DNA from: Franconibacter pulveris DSM 19144 | GTDB lineage: Bacteria; Pseudomonadota; Gammaproteobacteria; Enterobacterales; Enterobacteriaceae | NCBI GenBank assembly: GCA_000621185.1 | Contig: JHYZ01000014.1 | Coordinates: 1 to 64,000 of the forward strand | Reading direction: 5' to 3' | DNA length: 64,000 nt | In this document: positions 33,869-44,590 of the stretch, piece after piece | Layout of the letters: each line of letters opens with the position of its first letter | Numbering within the stretch: position 1 is the first letter of the stretch | Notes under the pieces: model-generated | The model's input: the letters and a program-made list of their open reading frames with translations, nothing else | Databases searched by the model: none | What the model was told of the DNA's origin: nothing | Translations under genes and position numbers: made by a program

Positions 33869-34891
33869 ATGCTGAATATCGATAAAAGCACCGTGGATTT
33901 CCTGGTAACCGAAAATATGGTGCAGGAAGTGGAAAAGATTCTGGAGAAGGATGTGCCGCGCGTGCACGCTATCGTCGATGAGATGATCAAGCGCGGCATC
34001 GACCGCATCTACTTCGTCGCCTGCGGCTCGCCGCTCAACGCCGCGCAGACAGCGAAGCATCTGGCGGACCGCTTCTCCAGCCTGCAGGTTTACGCCGTTT
34101 CCGGCTGGGAGTTCTGCGACAACACGCCTTACCGTCTCGACGCAAAATGCGCGGTTATCGGCGTGTCCGATTACGGCAAAACCGAAGAGGTGATCAAGGC
34201 GCTGGAGCTGGGCGCCGCCTGCGGCGCGCTCACCGCCGCCTTCACCAAACGCCCGGACAGCCCGATTGTTCATGCGGCTGAACATGTGGTGGCGTATGAA
34301 GCGGACTGCATCTGGGAAATCCATCTGCTGCTCTGCTACAGCGTAGTGCTGGAGATGATCACCCGTCTCGCGCCGCACGCCGAAATCGGCAAAATCAAAA
34401 ACGACCTGCGCAAGCTGCCGCAGGCGCTGGGCCACCTGGTGCGCACCTGGGAAGACAAGGGTCGTCAGCTTGGCGAGCAGGCGTCGCAGTGGCCGATGAT
34501 CTACACCGTTTCCGCAGGCCCGCTGCGCCCGCTTGGCTACAAAGAGGGCATCGTCACGCTAATGGAATTTACCTGGACTCACGGCTCGGTGATTGAGAGC
34601 GGCGAATTCCGCCATGGCCCGTTGGAAATTGTCGAGCCGGGCGTGCCGTTCCTCTTCCTGCTGGGCAACGATGAAAGCCGCCACACCACCGAACGCGCCA
34701 TCCGCTTCGTGCGCGAGCGTACCGATAATGTCATCGTTATCGACTACGAAGAGATTGCCCAGGGGCTGCACCCATGGCTTGCGCCGTTCCTGATGTTCGT
34801 GCCGATGGAGTGGCTCTGCTACTACCTCTCTATTTACAAAGATCACAACCCGGACGACCGTCGCTACTACGGCGGCATTGTCGAGTATTAA
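33869..34891 (+). CDS. frlB: Fructoselysine 6-phosphate deglycase
   Basis: Splits fructoselysine 6-phosphate into glucose 6-phosphate and lysine. The 340 residues hold two SIS (sugar isomerase) domains: YFVACGSPLNAAQTAKHLAD (about residue 49) and FTWTHGSVIESGEFRHGPLE (about 232), the latter with the catalytic Glu/His region. It sits 21 bases after frlA. Confidence 0.96.
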   Translation: MLNIDKSTVDFLVTENMVQEVEKILEKDVPRVHAIVDEMIKRGIDRIYFVACGSPLNAAQTAKHLADRFSSLQVYAVSGWEFCDNTPYRLDAKCAVIGVSDYGKTEEVIKALELGAACGALTAAFTKRPDSPIVHAAEHVVAYEADCIWEIHLLLCYSVVLEMITRLAPHAEIGKIKNDLRKLPQALGHLVRTWEDKGRQLGEQASQWPMIYTVSAGPLRPLGYKEGIVTLMEFTWTHGSVIESGEFRHGPLEIVEPGVPFLFLLGNDESRHTTERAIRFVRERTDNVIVIDYEEIAQGLHPWLAPFLMFVPMEWLCYYLSIYKDHNPDDRRYYGGIVEY

Positions 34892-34898
34892 TCCCCCG

Positions 34899-34920
34899 CC
34901 CGGCCTCTGCGGAGGCCGGG
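34899..34920 (+). promoter_or_regulatory. Intercistronic hairpin frlB-frlC
   Basis: Perfect nine-base stem CCCGGCCTC / GAGGCCGGG with a TGCG tetraloop, eight bases after the frlB stop, with no T tract. Probably an mRNA stabiliser that raises upstream relative to downstream expression. Confidence 0.6.
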
Positions 34921-34942
34921 ACATTCATGCAAGGAGAAGGGT

Positions 34943-35773
34943 ATGAAAACGGGTATGTTTACCTGCGGGCATCAGCGTTTACCGCTGGAGCACGCCTTTC
35001 GCGACGCGCACGAACTGGGCTACGACGGGCTGGAGCTATGGGGCGGCAGGCCGCACGCCTTCGCGCCGGACTTAAACGCGGGCGGCATCCGCCACGTTAA
35101 AGAACTCTCCCGCGTCTATCAGATGCCGATCATCGGCTATACGCCAGAAACTAACGGCTATCCGTATAACATGATGCTGGGCGATGAACGGATGCGTCGC
35201 GAAAGCCTCGACATGATTAAGCTCGCCATGGAGATGGCTAAAGAGATGGAGGCGGGCTTTACGCTGATTTCCGCCGCCCATGCGGGCTACCTCGCCACGC
35301 CGGACGCCATCTGGCAGCGGCTTGCTGATAACCTGCGCGAATTATGCGATTTCGCGGAAGATATCGGCATGGATCTGCTGCTGGAGCCGCTCACGCCGTA
35401 TGAATCCAACGTGGTTTGCAACGCTAACGATGTGCTGCGCGCGCTCTCGCTCGTGCCTTCGCCGCGCCTTTACAGCATGGTCGATATCTGCGCGCCGTTT
35501 GTGCAGGGCGAGCCGGTAATGAGCTATTTCGATAAGCTTGGCGATAAGCTGCGTCATCTGCATATCGTCGACAGCGACGGCGCAAGCGACAGCCACTACA
35601 TTCCAGGCGAAGGCAAAATGCCGCTGCGTGAGTTAATGCGCGATATCCTCGACCGGGGCTATGACGGCTACTGCACCATCGAACTGGTGACGATGTATAT
35701 GAACGAGCCGCGGCTGTATGCCCGCAAGGCGCTGGCGCGCTTTCGCGAACTGCTGACGCAGGAGGCGCAATGA
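34943..35773 (+). CDS. frlC: Fructoselysine 3-epimerase
   Basis: Interconverts fructoselysine and psicoselysine. The 276 residues form a xylose-isomerase-like TIM barrel: [48 protein letters not shown] (metal Glu), [18 protein letters not shown]. Ribosome binding site AAGGAGAAGG. It overlaps frlD by four bases. Confidence 0.96.
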   Translation: MKTGMFTCGHQRLPLEHAFRDAHELGYDGLELWGGRPHAFAPDLNAGGIRHVKELSRVYQMPIIGYTPETNGYPYNMMLGDERMRRESLDMIKLAMEMAKEMEAGFTLISAAHAGYLATPDAIWQRLADNLRELCDFAEDIGMDLLLEPLTPYESNVVCNANDVLRALSLVPSPRLYSMVDICAPFVQGEPVMSYFDKLGDKLRHLHIVDSDGASDSHYIPGEGKMPLRELMRDILDRGYDGYCTIELVTMYMNEPRLYARKALARFRELLTQEAQ

Positions 35774-36555
35774 AAAAGCTGGCGACGGTAGGCGATAACT
35801 GCGTCGATATCTATCCGCAGCTCGGCAAGGCTTTCTCCGGCGGCAACGCCGTGAACGTGGCGGTTTACAGCACCCGCTACGGCATGCAGCCCACCTGCGT
35901 AAGCTGGGTAGGCGATGACGATTACGGCAAAATGCTCAGGCGTGACCTGGAGCAAAAGGGGGTGAATACGTTTCGCTTGCGCGTGAAGCCGGGCGTGACG
36001 GCGCAAACCCAGGTGGAGCTGCGCAACAACGACCGCATCCTCGGCGACTATACCGAAGGCGTAATGGCGAATTTTGCGCTCAATGAAGAGGATCTGGCCT
36101 GGCTGAATAGCTTTGACATCATCCACTCCGCCATCTGGGGCCATGCCGAAACGGCCTTCCCTGCCCTGAAAGCCGCCGGGAAAATCCTCTCGTTTGATTT
36201 CGCCGACAAATGGGAAAGCCCGCTGTGGCGCACGCTGCCGGAGCATCTGGACTACGTATTCGCCTCCGCGAACGACGACACGCCGTGGCTGCGCGATCGG
36301 CTGCAAACGGTGGTGCAGTGCGGCGCGGGCGCGGCTATCGCCACCCTCGGCGAAAACGGCAGCCTGGCGTGGGACGGTAAGCAGTTCTGGCGAATGCCGC
36401 CGGAGTTTGTGGAGGTGGTCGATACCATGGGCGCCGGGGACTCTTACATTGCCGGTTTCCTTTGCGCCATCGCCGAAGGCCTGCCGCTGCACGACGCCAT
36501 GAAGCAGGGCACGCAGTGCGCCGCAAGGACCATCGGCTACCACGGCGCGTGGTGA
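35770..36555 (+). CDS. frlD: Fructoselysine 6-kinase
   Basis: PfkB-family kinase of 261 residues that phosphorylates fructoselysine for FrlB. It contains the [11 protein letters not shown] substrate region and the PfkB signature [13 protein letters not shown] (about residue 218) with catalytic Asp. The start ATG overlaps the frlC stop (ATGA). Confidence 0.97.
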   Translation: MKKLATVGDNCVDIYPQLGKAFSGGNAVNVAVYSTRYGMQPTCVSWVGDDDYGKMLRRDLEQKGVNTFRLRVKPGVTAQTQVELRNNDRILGDYTEGVMANFALNEEDLAWLNSFDIIHSAIWGHAETAFPALKAAGKILSFDFADKWESPLWRTLPEHLDYVFASANDDTPWLRDRLQTVVQCGAGAAIATLGENGSLAWDGKQFWRMPPEFVEVVDTMGAGDSYIAGFLCAIAEGLPLHDAMKQGTQCAARTIGYHGAW

Positions 36556-36560
36556 GGTCT

Positions 36561-36590
36561 GCGTTGGCGTGACGAGCCTCACGCCAACGC
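36561..36590 (+). terminator. Strong hairpin after frlD
   Basis: Perfect 12-base stem GCGTTGGCGTGA / TCACGCCAACGC with loop CGAGCC, five bases after the frlD stop. Only a weak T tail follows (CCTGTTACTCC). It may terminate part of frl transcription before frlR. Confidence 0.6.
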
Positions 36591-36656
36591 CCTGTTACTC
36601 CACAATAAAGGCTCCTATAATCAACCCCACGCTTTTTACAACTTCAGGGTCGATTC

Positions 36657-37388
36657 ATGCCAGCTACGGAGCGCTACTCCCACCAACTTCTCTACGCCAC
36701 CGTGCGTCAGCGCCTGCTTGATGAGATAGCGCAGGGCGTCTACCAGGCAGGCCAGCAAATCCCAACCGAAAGCGAGCTTTGCGCACTCTACAACGTTAGC
36801 CGCATTACTATCCGCAAGGCCATCAGCGACCTCGTTAAAGATGGCGTGCTGATCCGCTGGCAGGGAAAAGGCACGTTTGTGCAGAGCAAGAAAGTGGAGA
36901 ACGCGCTGCTGACGGTGAGCGGCTTTACCGATTTCGGCGTATCGCAGGGCAAACCGACCAAAGAAGAGGTGATAGAGCAGGCGCGCGTGAGCGCCGACCC
37001 GTTTTGCGAAAGGCTGAACATTCCGGGCGGCAGCGAGATGTTCCTGCTGCGCCGGGTCATGTATCTTGACGGCGAGCCGCTGTTTATCGACGGCTCCTGG
37101 ATCCCACTTGCCCGCTACCCGGGTTTCGACGAGATTTACACTGCGGGCGCCTCGACCTACCAGCTTTTTCAGGAGCGGTTCGATACGCGCGTGGTGAGCG
37201 ATAAAAAGACCATCGATATTTTCACCGCCACCAAATCTGAAGCGCAGTGGCTTAAATGCGAACTGGGCGAGCCGCTGTTTCGCATCAGTAAAATCGCTTT
37301 CGATCAGCACGATCGTCCCGTGCACATTTCCGAATTGTTCTGCCGGGCCAACCGCGTCAGCCTGACTATCGATAACCAGCGCCGCTGA
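36657..37388 (+). CDS. frlR: GntR/HutC-family regulator of the frl operon
   Basis: A 243-residue GntR-family repressor. The winged helix is at residues 10-75 (TESELCALYNVSRITIRKAI, WQGKGTFVQ). The UTRA effector domain follows (from about residue 95), with RRVMYLDGEPLFIDGSW and the C-terminal SELFCRANR. Position after frlABCD suggests it senses fructoselysine 6-phosphate or a related compound. Confidence 0.95.
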   Translation: MPATERYSHQLLYATVRQRLLDEIAQGVYQAGQQIPTESELCALYNVSRITIRKAISDLVKDGVLIRWQGKGTFVQSKKVENALLTVSGFTDFGVSQGKPTKEEVIEQARVSADPFCERLNIPGGSEMFLLRRVMYLDGEPLFIDGSWIPLARYPGFDEIYTAGASTYQLFQERFDTRVVSDKKTIDIFTATKSEAQWLKCELGEPLFRISKIAFDQHDRPVHISELFCRANRVSLTIDNQRR

Positions 37389-37579
37389 AGCTTTAAGCCA
37401 GCGCGTTTCGCTTATCCCTTTTCCTGTGCCAGATGATGAAGAGAACGCAGTCTTTTATGTTGCAGGCAGCATTTCAGGGGACATTGACGGAGAACCCTGC
37501 AAAGCGTTTATATCTCTTCCGCTATGCATTAATGAGTAATTCATAGCCACTCTCAGGACTACTTAATCTAAAGGGATAC

Positions 37580-37753
37580 ATGATGAATCGTACGATGAAA
37601 TTGGCTGTTCTGGCCGTCGCGCTCTCAACTCTCACCGCTTGCTCCGGGCACGTTGAAAACAAAAAGAAAGATTGCAGCTATGACTATCTGCTCCACCCGG
37701 CGATTTCAATCTCCAGAATCATTGGCGGTTGTGGTCCGGCGGCAGACCAGTAA
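37580..37753 (+). CDS. yhfL: Small lipoprotein YhfL
   Basis: A 57-residue protein (56 from the second ATG at 37583). The signal peptide ends in the lipobox LTAC (Cys at about residue 21), giving a short mature peptide CSGHVENKKKDCSYDY.. with two more cysteines. The C-terminal HPAISISRIIGGCGP matches E. coli YhfL. Function is unknown. In E. coli K-12 it follows cysG; here it lies between frlR and trpS. Confidence 0.9.
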   Translation: MMNRTMKLAVLAVALSTLTACSGHVENKKKDCSYDYLLHPAISISRIIGGCGPAADQ

Positions 37754-37777
37754 CAGACAAGCGCTAAGCGCAGGCAT

Positions 37778-37807
37778 AAAAAAACCGGGAAATTTCCCGG
37801 TTTTTTT
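37778..37807. terminator. Bidirectional terminator yhfL / trpS
   Basis: A perfect 30-base palindrome: seven A, CCGGGAAATTTCCCGG, seven T. It ends both convergent genes. Confidence 0.95.
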
Positions 37808-37812
37808 GTTTT

Positions 37813-38817
37813 TTACGGCTGGGCGACAAAGCCGATGGCTTCATAAACCGCTTTCAGCGTTTCAGACGCGCGGGCGCGAGCTTTTTCCGCGCCTTCTTTC
37901 ATCACGCTCTGCAGGAAGGCTTCATCGTTACGGTAGCGGTGGTAGCGCTCCTGAAGCTCAGTCAGCATGCCGGAAACGGCATCCGCCACTTCGCCCTTCA
38001 GATGACCGTACATTTTGCCTTCGAAGTGCTGCTCCAGCTCGGCGATGCTCTGGCCGTTTACAGCGCTAAGGATATCCAGCAGGTTAGACACGCCCGCTTT
38101 GTTAGCCACGTCATAACGCACAACCGGCGGCTCGTCGGAGTCCGTTACCGCGCGTTTGATCTTCTTCACGACCGATTTCGGATCTTCCAGCAGGCCGATG
38201 ACGTTGTTACGGTTATCGTCTGACTTGGACATCTTCTTCGTCGGCTCCAGCAGCGACATGACGCGCGCGCCCGATTTCGGAATAAACGGCTCCGGCACCT
38301 TAAAGATATCGCCATAGATAGCGTTGAAGCGCTGCGCCACGTCGCGGCTCAGCTCCAGGTGCTGTTTCTGATCTTCGCCTACCGGCACGAGGTTCGTTTG
38401 ATACAGCAGAATGTCCGCCGCCATCAGCACCGGGTAGTCGAACAGACCGGCGTTAATGTTTTCCGCATAGCGGGCGGACTTATCTTTAAACTGCGTCATA
38501 CGGCTCAGCTCGCCGAAATAGGTGTAGCAGTTCAGCGCCCAGCCGAGCTGCGCGTGCTCCGGTACGTGAGACTGAACGAAGATGGTGCTCTTTTTCGGAT
38601 CGATGCCGCAGGCGAGGTAGAGCGCCAGCGTATCAAGGGTGGCTTTGCGCAGCGCCGCCGGGTCCTGACGCACAGTGATGGCGTGCTGGTCAACGATACA
38701 GTAGATGCAATGGTAGTCGTCCTGCATGTTAACCCACTGACGCAGCGCACCCATGTAGTTACCAATGGTCAATTCACCTGATGGCTGTGCGCCGCTAAAA
38801 ACGATGGGCTTACTCAT
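37813..38817 (-). CDS. trpS: Tryptophanyl-tRNA synthetase
   Basis: Class I synthetase of 334 residues charging tRNA-Trp. The HIGH-like motif is in [14 protein letters not shown] (about residue 12), and KMSKS in KKMSKSDDN (about 193). It is the last gene of the aroK-trpS minus-strand block and overlaps gph by 8 bases. Confidence 0.98.
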   Translation of the reverse strand: MSKPIVFSGAQPSGELTIGNYMGALRQWVNMQDDYHCIYCIVDQHAITVRQDPAALRKATLDTLALYLACGIDPKKSTIFVQSHVPEHAQLGWALNCYTYFGELSRMTQFKDKSARYAENINAGLFDYPVLMAADILLYQTNLVPVGEDQKQHLELSRDVAQRFNAIYGDIFKVPEPFIPKSGARVMSLLEPTKKMSKSDDNRNNVIGLLEDPKSVVKKIKRAVTDSDEPPVVRYDVANKAGVSNLLDILSAVNGQSIAELEQHFEGKMYGHLKGEVADAVSGMLTELQERYHRYRNDEAFLQSVMKEGAEKARARASETLKAVYEAIGFVAQP

Positions 38818-39571
38818 TTTTCAATTCCTGATTGTCACTGTGGGGTAGCCCGAGAGCGGGCAAAAGATCACGGAAGTGGTCGAAGATAATATCGGGTTTG
38901 CTTAACGCTATCGCTTCGCCATAGTTATAGCCATAAGTCAGGCCTACCGAGCAGCAGCCCGCAGCCTGAGCGGCCAGAATATCATTACGTGAATCGCCGA
39001 CAAACAGCAATTCCGGCGCGGCAAGCCCAAGCTTTTCCAGCACCATCAGCAATGGCTCAGGATGCGGCTTTTTGTTCGTCACGTCATCGCCGCCAATAAT
39101 CACGGTGAAGAACTTAGCAATGCCCAGCGCTTCCAGCAGCGGCGCCACGAAAGGGGTCGGCTTGTTGGTCACCAGCGCCATCGGCATGCCGTTGTCATGC
39201 AACGCATGCAGCGTCTGCTCGACATCCGGGAAAAGAAAGCTGCTTTCTTCGACCACCTCGCCGTAGTAGCGGTCGAAGAGTTTTCGCAGCATGCGAGCCT
39301 GTTCTTCTTCAGGAATATCCATCGCATCCAGCGCAGGTTTCCCGGCAGCAATGCGCTGCGCCGCTTTTTCTTCACGCGCCCATTTCAGCGCGCGCTGCAC
39401 CAGCACATCCGCGCCGTTGCCAATCCAGGTGATAACGCGCGGCTCGCCGGCCTGCGGCAGCTCCAGCGCATAAAGCGCGCTGTCTACGGCATACGCCAGC
39501 CCCGGCGCGCTGTCCACCAGCGTGCCGTCAAGGTCAAACGCCACGCCGCGAATGGCCTGTAATTTATCCAT
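38810..39571 (-). CDS. gph: Phosphoglycolate phosphatase
   Basis: HAD-family phosphatase of 253 residues removing 2-phosphoglycolate, which forms during DNA 3'-end repair. Motif [11 protein letters not shown] (about residue 12), motif II VTNKP, motif IV region [11 protein letters not shown]. It overlaps rpe upstream and trpS downstream by 8 bases each. Confidence 0.97.
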   Translation of the reverse strand: MDKLQAIRGVAFDLDGTLVDSAPGLAYAVDSALYALELPQAGEPRVITWIGNGADVLVQRALKWAREEKAAQRIAAGKPALDAMDIPEEEQARMLRKLFDRYYGEVVEESSFLFPDVEQTLHALHDNGMPMALVTNKPTPFVAPLLEALGIAKFFTVIIGGDDVTNKKPHPEPLLMVLEKLGLAAPELLFVGDSRNDILAAQAAGCCSVGLTYGYNYGEAIALSKPDIIFDHFRDLLPALGLPHSDNQELKNE

Positions 39572-40241
39572 GGCTTACCTTCGCCAGTTCGCTGCGCATT
39601 TCCTCAATCACTTTTTTGTAATCAGGCTGATTGAAGATAGCGGAGCCTGCGACAAACATATCGGCGCCAGCGGCGGCAATTTCGCCAATATTGTCCGCTT
39701 TCACGCCACCATCCACTTCCAGACGGATATCGCGCCCGCAAGCGTCGATGCGCTTACGCACTTCTTTAAGCTTATCCAGCGTGTGCGGAATAAACGACTG
39801 ACCGCCAAAACCCGGGTTCACCGACATCAGCAGGATAACGTCCAGCTTGTCCATAACGTGATCGAGCCAGTTGAGCGATGTGGCGGGGTTCAGCACCAGA
39901 CCTGCTTTGCAGCCATGCTCTTTGATAAGCTGCAGCGAGCGGTCAACGTGTTCGGAAGCTTCCGGATGGAAGGTGATGTAGGTTGCGCCCGCTTCGGCGA
40001 AGTCCGGGATAATTCTGTCGACGGGTTTAACCATCAGATGCACGTCGATAGGCGCGGTAATGCCGTAATCGCGCAGCGCTTTCAGCACCATCGGCCCCAT
40101 GGTGAGGTTAGGCACATAGTGGTTATCCATAACGTCAAAATGGACGACATCGCCGCCAGCGGCCAGGGCGCGGGCGGTATCTTCGCCCAGGCGAGCGAAG
40201 TCTGCCGACAGGATTGAGGGGGCAATCAAATACTGTTTCAT
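39564..40241 (-). CDS. rpe: Ribulose-phosphate 3-epimerase
   Basis: Pentose-phosphate pathway TIM-barrel enzyme. The start [18 protein letters not shown] at 40241 gives 225 residues, the E. coli length; an in-frame ATG four codons upstream is possible. Metal and catalytic regions [33 protein letters not shown] and EVDGGV are present. Confidence 0.97.
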   Translation of the reverse strand: MKQYLIAPSILSADFARLGEDTARALAAGGDVVHFDVMDNHYVPNLTMGPMVLKALRDYGITAPIDVHLMVKPVDRIIPDFAEAGATYITFHPEASEHVDRSLQLIKEHGCKAGLVLNPATSLNWLDHVMDKLDVILLMSVNPGFGGQSFIPHTLDKLKEVRKRIDACGRDIRLEVDGGVKADNIGEIAAAGADMFVAGSAIFNQPDYKKVIEEMRSELAKVSHG

Positions 40242-40282
40242 CCGCTTCTCCATTAAAAGTGTTTTACGGCGGGCGAAACGGC

Positions 40283-41095
40283 TCAGGCTTTATAGAGCGC
40301 CAGCAGTTCGTCCACCTTCTTACGCGTGCCGCCGTTGCTGCTAATGCTGCGTCTTACCCGCACCTTATGGAGCTTCGCCTGCTGATACCACTGACGCGTC
40401 AGCGCCGTATCGTGGTTGGAGATAAGCACCGAAATGCGGTTGCTGTGCAGTTGCTCGGCAAGCTGGGCCAGATGCTGCTGCTGCTCCAGGTTAAAGCTAT
40501 TGGTGTGGTAAGCGGTAAAGTTCGCCGTCGCGGAAAGTGGCGCGTAGGGCGGATCGCAATAAACTACCGATCCCGTGCCCGCCCGCGCCATGCTCGCATC
40601 ATACGATTCGCAGATAAACAGCGCGTTCTGCGCCCGTTCGGCAAACCGGTACAGCTCCTCTTCCGGGAAGTAGGGCTTTTTATAGCGGCCAAACGGCACA
40701 TTAAATTCGCCGCGCATATTGTATCGACACAGACCATTGTAGCCGTGGCGGTTGAGATACAAGAAGAGCAGCGAGCGACGAAAAGGATCGGCGCTCTGAT
40801 TAAACTCTTCACGCAACTGATAGTACACTTCAGACTGATTATTCGACGACGTAAACAGCAAACGCGCCTCGTTAACATAGTCGTCCGGGCGATCTTTCAC
40901 CGTGTTGTAGAGGCTTATCAGGTCGCTGTTGATATCCGCGAGGATATAGCTCGAATAGTCTGTGTTGAGAAATACCGAGCCTGCGCCGACAAAAGGCTCA
41001 ATAAGACACTCCCCTTCCGGGAGATGACGTTTGATTTCGTCGAGCAGGGGGTATTTCCCCCCTGCCCATTTCAGAAAAGCGCGATGTTTTTTCAT
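40283..41095 (-). CDS. dam: DNA adenine methylase (GATC)
   Basis: Methylates adenine in GATC for mismatch repair, SeqA control and gene regulation. The start [18 protein letters not shown] at 41095 gives 270 residues. SAM-binding motif [10 protein letters not shown], catalytic DPPY in [12 protein letters not shown] (about residue 180), and C-terminal [18 protein letters not shown]. It is eight residues shorter than E. coli Dam at the C-terminus. Confidence 0.97.
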   Translation of the reverse strand: MKKHRAFLKWAGGKYPLLDEIKRHLPEGECLIEPFVGAGSVFLNTDYSSYILADINSDLISLYNTVKDRPDDYVNEARLLFTSSNNQSEVYYQLREEFNQSADPFRRSLLFLYLNRHGYNGLCRYNMRGEFNVPFGRYKKPYFPEEELYRFAERAQNALFICESYDASMARAGTGSVVYCDPPYAPLSATANFTAYHTNSFNLEQQQHLAQLAEQLHSNRISVLISNHDTALTRQWYQQAKLHKVRVRRSISSNGGTRKKVDELLALYKA

Positions 41096-41162
41096 GCTGC
41101 TTGTGACTTTACCTTTCCCCGCTGTGGAGAAGGGCTCCGACAGCATACTGCGCTTTTACTCA

Positions 41163-42524
41163 TTACTTCAGATCGGACTGAACCTGGTGAATCGGCTTCG
41201 CCCACGGGTTCTTCGCCTGGACATCGGCAGGCAGCGTGGCAACCGCACGCTTCGCTTCATCTTTAGAAGCATAAACGCCGCTTACCAGCACATACCACGG
41301 CTGACCGTTACGGGTCGTCTGATAAACCACGTAGTTTTTCAGGTTCTCTTTTTTCGCCCACGCGTTGAGGTTGTTGTAGTTCGAAGAACTGCTCAACTGC
41401 AGCGTGTAGTGGCTGGACGGCGCTGACTTCAGCGAGCCGACGTTGCCCGTCGCGGCGGCAGGCGCGCTGGAAGATTGCGCAGGCGCGGCCGCTTTTGGCG
41501 CGCTGGTCGTCGCCGTGGCTGCCGGAGCGGAAGCCTTCGGCGCGGCGGTAGTCGCGGCAGGCGCCTTCACCGGTTCGGAGGCCGTACCGCTGGCAGGCGC
41601 GGAAACCGGTTCGCTGCGCTTCGCCGTCGTTGCAGGTTTCTGCTCGCTTGTCGGCGCTTTCGCGGTCGTTTGCGGTTTGCTCTGGGTCGGCTGCGCATTA
41701 CGCGGTTCCGGCTCAATCACTACCTGCTTGCGCTCATGGCGCTGCGGCGCGGCAGTCTGGCGTGTAGCGGGCTCCTGCGGCGCGGCCTGACGGGAAGCGG
41801 CATTGTTGTTGCCTACCGCAGCAACCGTTGCAGGTTCGGTCGGCAGCGTAGAAGAGCCGGCTGCGGCGTTATCAATTTGTCCCTGCTGCTGGGTCAGCGC
41901 GTTATTCAGGTCGCCCTGCACTTCAACGCGCTGTTGACCGGCAGGCTGCGTCTGAGCCTGGCCCTGAGTCGGCGTGGAAGAAATAGGCGGCAAAGAGACA
42001 TCCTGCGGATTGTTGCCGGGCGCCGCATTTACCGCAGAGGTTTCGCCTGGCTGCGGCTGCGCGCCGTTAGCCTGATCGGCTGGCGTGCCGCCGTTATTGG
42101 CGCCGCCTGCGAGATCGATATTTTTTTCCGCTGACTGGTTTTGCGCGCTGGAATCGGTCGACGGCCCCTGCAATGCGGAACCAATGCCGATAATCAGCAC
42201 CAGCAGCACCAAAATGCCCAGCGCCATCATCAGGTGCTGACGAGAAACCGGCCCTTTCGCCGGCGCTTTTTTACGCTTGCGCGGACGACGCTCAACCACT
42301 TCTTCGTCTGCCGCTGCCTCCGCTTCGTACTCTTCCTCTTCGCGTACGCGGTCTTCATCACGAGCGCGACGGGCGCGCGAAGGGCGCGGATCTTCAGCGT
42401 CCAGCTCAACGTCATCGATGTTCAGCTGCGGCTCGTTATCATAGTCGGCAGATTTACGAGAACGACCAGGACGACGATCGCTGGGATCGGGTTTCAGCTC
42501 GTCTTCTGGTTTGAATTCATCCAT
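41163..42524 (-). CDS. damX: Cell-division SPOR-domain protein DamX
   Basis: Bitopic inner-membrane protein of the septal ring. The 453 residues start with a charged cytoplasmic part (1-95), then one membrane segment (about 99-117). A long Ala/Pro/Thr/Gln-rich linker follows (about 120-365) and a C-terminal SPOR domain (about 371-447; [30 protein letters not shown]) that binds denuded septal peptidoglycan. The linker is low-complexity and likely variable between strains. Confidence 0.96.
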   Translation of the reverse strand: MDEFKPEDELKPDPSDRRPGRSRKSADYDNEPQLNIDDVELDAEDPRPSRARRARDEDRVREEEEYEAEAAADEEVVERRPRKRKKAPAKGPVSRQHLMMALGILVLLVLIIGIGSALQGPSTDSSAQNQSAEKNIDLAGGANNGGTPADQANGAQPQPGETSAVNAAPGNNPQDVSLPPISSTPTQGQAQTQPAGQQRVEVQGDLNNALTQQQGQIDNAAAGSSTLPTEPATVAAVGNNNAASRQAAPQEPATRQTAAPQRHERKQVVIEPEPRNAQPTQSKPQTTAKAPTSEQKPATTAKRSEPVSAPASGTASEPVKAPAATTAAPKASAPAATATTSAPKAAAPAQSSSAPAAATGNVGSLKSAPSSHYTLQLSSSSNYNNLNAWAKKENLKNYVVYQTTRNGQPWYVLVSGVYASKDEAKRAVATLPADVQAKNPWAKPIHQVQSDLK

Positions 42525-42619
42525 TTAACACCCCACACTAAGGCTTATTGCGGCCCGCGGCTACGCACATCGCCCGAAAAAAAACGCCGCCAAAAACTGG
42601 CGACAGGCCGTTCTAATAG

Positions 42620-43708
42620 TTACGCCTGCTGACAGTCAGCAATAGCGCCAATAACTACCTCGTGCGGCACTCCGCCGCGCACTTCGCTTTTCCCTATAGC
42701 CAGCGGCAGCACTAAACGCAGCTCTCCCGCCAGCACTTTTTTATCACGCATCATGTGCGGTAAATAGGCTTCCGGAGCCATAGATTCCGGCCCCGTTACC
42801 GGCAAGCCTGCGCGTTTGAGCAGAGCGATAACGCGCTGCGTATCCGCCTCGCTAAAATTGCCCAAGCGTTGCGCCGTGCGCGCCGCCATGACCATGCCCG
42901 CCGCGACCGCTTCGCCGTGCAGCCAGTTGCCATAGCCCATTTCCGCTTCGATAGCGTGGCCGAAAGTATGGCCAAGATTGAGTAAAGCACGTAAGCCGCT
43001 TTCACGCTCATCCGCCGCCACGACTTCCGCTTTTATCTCGCAGCAACGGCGAATGCAGTAAGCCATCGCCGCGCCATCCTGCGCCAGCAACGCATCCAGG
43101 TTTTCTTCAAGCCAGTTGAAGAAATCGCCGTCAAGGATAATGCCGTACTTAATGACCTCTGCAAGGCCGGAAGAGAGTTCACGCGCAGGAAGGGTTTTCA
43201 GACAATCGAGATCGATAACCACCGAAGCAGGCTGGTAGAAAGCGCCGATCATGTTTTTGCCAAGGGGATGATTGACAGCCGTCTTGCCGCCAACGGAGGA
43301 ATCCACCTGCGAGAGCAGCGTGGTTGGTACCTGAATGAAGCGCACGCCTCGCTGGTAGCAAGCTGCGGCAAAACCGGTCAGGTCGCCCACTACGCCGCCG
43401 CCCAAAGCGATAAGCGTAGTATCGCGGCCATGCGGTTTTTCCAGCAGCGCGGTAAAGACAGTATCAAGCACCGCCAGGCTTTTGTATTGCTCGCCGTCGG
43501 GCAGGATAACCTGGTCGACTTTCACTCCCGCCTGTTCCAGCACCTGGCGAACGTTGGTGAGGTAAAGCGGCGCCAGCGTTTCGTTGGTTACCAGCATTAC
43601 CTGGTCACCCGCGCGCAAGGGCCAAAAGGAAGCCGGATCGTTGAACAATCCGGCCGCGATGGTGATAGGGTAACTACGTTCCCCGAGAGTGACTGTCAAC
43701 CTCTCCAT
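42620..43708 (-). CDS. aroB: 3-dehydroquinate synthase
   Basis: Second step of the shikimate pathway, NAD+-dependent. The 362 residues include DGEQYKSL, the NAD-binding [33 protein letters not shown] and [11 protein letters not shown] with metal-binding His. It is 56 bases downstream of aroK and belongs to the same operon. Confidence 0.98.
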   Translation of the reverse strand: MERLTVTLGERSYPITIAAGLFNDPASFWPLRAGDQVMLVTNETLAPLYLTNVRQVLEQAGVKVDQVILPDGEQYKSLAVLDTVFTALLEKPHGRDTTLIALGGGVVGDLTGFAAACYQRGVRFIQVPTTLLSQVDSSVGGKTAVNHPLGKNMIGAFYQPASVVIDLDCLKTLPARELSSGLAEVIKYGIILDGDFFNWLEENLDALLAQDGAAMAYCIRRCCEIKAEVVAADERESGLRALLNLGHTFGHAIEAEMGYGNWLHGEAVAAGMVMAARTAQRLGNFSEADTQRVIALLKRAGLPVTGPESMAPEAYLPHMMRDKKVLAGELRLVLPLAIGKSEVRGGVPHEVVIGAIADCQQA

Positions 43709-43764
43709 GACGCTCAGTAACCTTATGTGCTAGTACCCGCAGACGAGTATTGGGTTAACTGGAA

Positions 43765-44286
43765 TCAGTTATTTTCCAGCATATGGATAATCTGGTTAGC
43801 CACCACTTTCGCGCTTTGATCGTCGGTGCGAATGGTCACGTCGGCAATTTCTTCATAAAGCGGATTGCGTTCGTTAGCTAACGCTTCGAGCACTTCGCGC
43901 GGCGGCGTCTCTACCTGAAGCAAGGGGCGTTTTTTATCACGCTGGGTACGGGCGAGCTGCTTTTCGATGGTCGTTTCCAGGTAAACCACGACGCCACGGG
44001 CGGAAAGACGGTTACGGGTTTCGCGGGATTTGACAGAACCACCGCCCGTCGCGAGCACAATACCCTGTTTTTCCGTCAGCTCGTTGATAACCTTTTCCTC
44101 ACGATCGCGGAAACCTTCTTCGCCTTCGACATCGAAGACCCAGCCCACGTCAGCGCCCGTCCGTTTCTCAATCTCTTGATCAGAATCGTAGAATTCCATA
44201 TTGAGCTGCTGAGCTAACTGACGCCCAATGGTGCTTTTGCCAGCGCCCATAGGCCCAACCAGAAAGATATTGCGTTTTTCTGCCAT
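43765..44286 (-). CDS. aroK: Shikimate kinase I
   Basis: Phosphorylates shikimate. The start [18 protein letters not shown] at 44286 gives 173 residues as in E. coli. Walker [10 protein letters not shown] (about residues 11-19), the DSD shikimate-binding motif in [13 protein letters not shown] and [10 protein letters not shown] are present. It heads the aroK-aroB-damX-dam-rpe-gph-trpS block. Confidence 0.98.
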   Translation of the reverse strand: MAEKRNIFLVGPMGAGKSTIGRQLAQQLNMEFYDSDQEIEKRTGADVGWVFDVEGEEGFRDREEKVINELTEKQGIVLATGGGSVKSRETRNRLSARGVVVYLETTIEKQLARTQRDKKRPLLQVETPPREVLEALANERNPLYEEIADVTIRTDDQSAKVVANQIIHMLENN

Positions 44287-44590
44287 TTTTTCGGTACTAC
44301 TAAGACAATTCGTTGATGATAAACCCGGTGCGCCACAACCCTGCGTCACGGGAAATGAACTGAAACCTCTTATGCGATAGTGCGAGAGTCAGATCAAAAA
44401 TTATCTCAACACTCCAGGTAGTTTGGCAACCGAATAAATTACCGTACCGGGTGCGAGGGAGTGAAAAAACATCACGGGAAGCACCGTTTCTTACCGACTC
44501 TCAAATCGGTACTCCTTGTATGCTAATTCCACCCCTTCGTCAAACATCCGGAGGACTTAAAACGTAAAAATCATAGCTCACGCTAATACA
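44287..44590 (-). other. hofQ-aroK intergenic region
   Basis: 304 bases that should hold the aroK promoters. A small stem TACCGA / TCGGTA (44492-44511, loop CTCTCAAA) is visible. I see no strong terminator for hofQ and no coding sequence. Confidence 0.5.

Noticed and set aside
40214-41266. Plus-strand frame of about 350 codons
   Set aside because: Antisense to dam and its flanks; dam is unambiguous by DPPY and length.
41463-42180. Low-complexity Ala/Pro/Gln stretch as a possible sign of frameshift in damX
   Set aside because: The frame is continuous from the membrane segment to the SPOR domain, and such linkers are normal in DamX.
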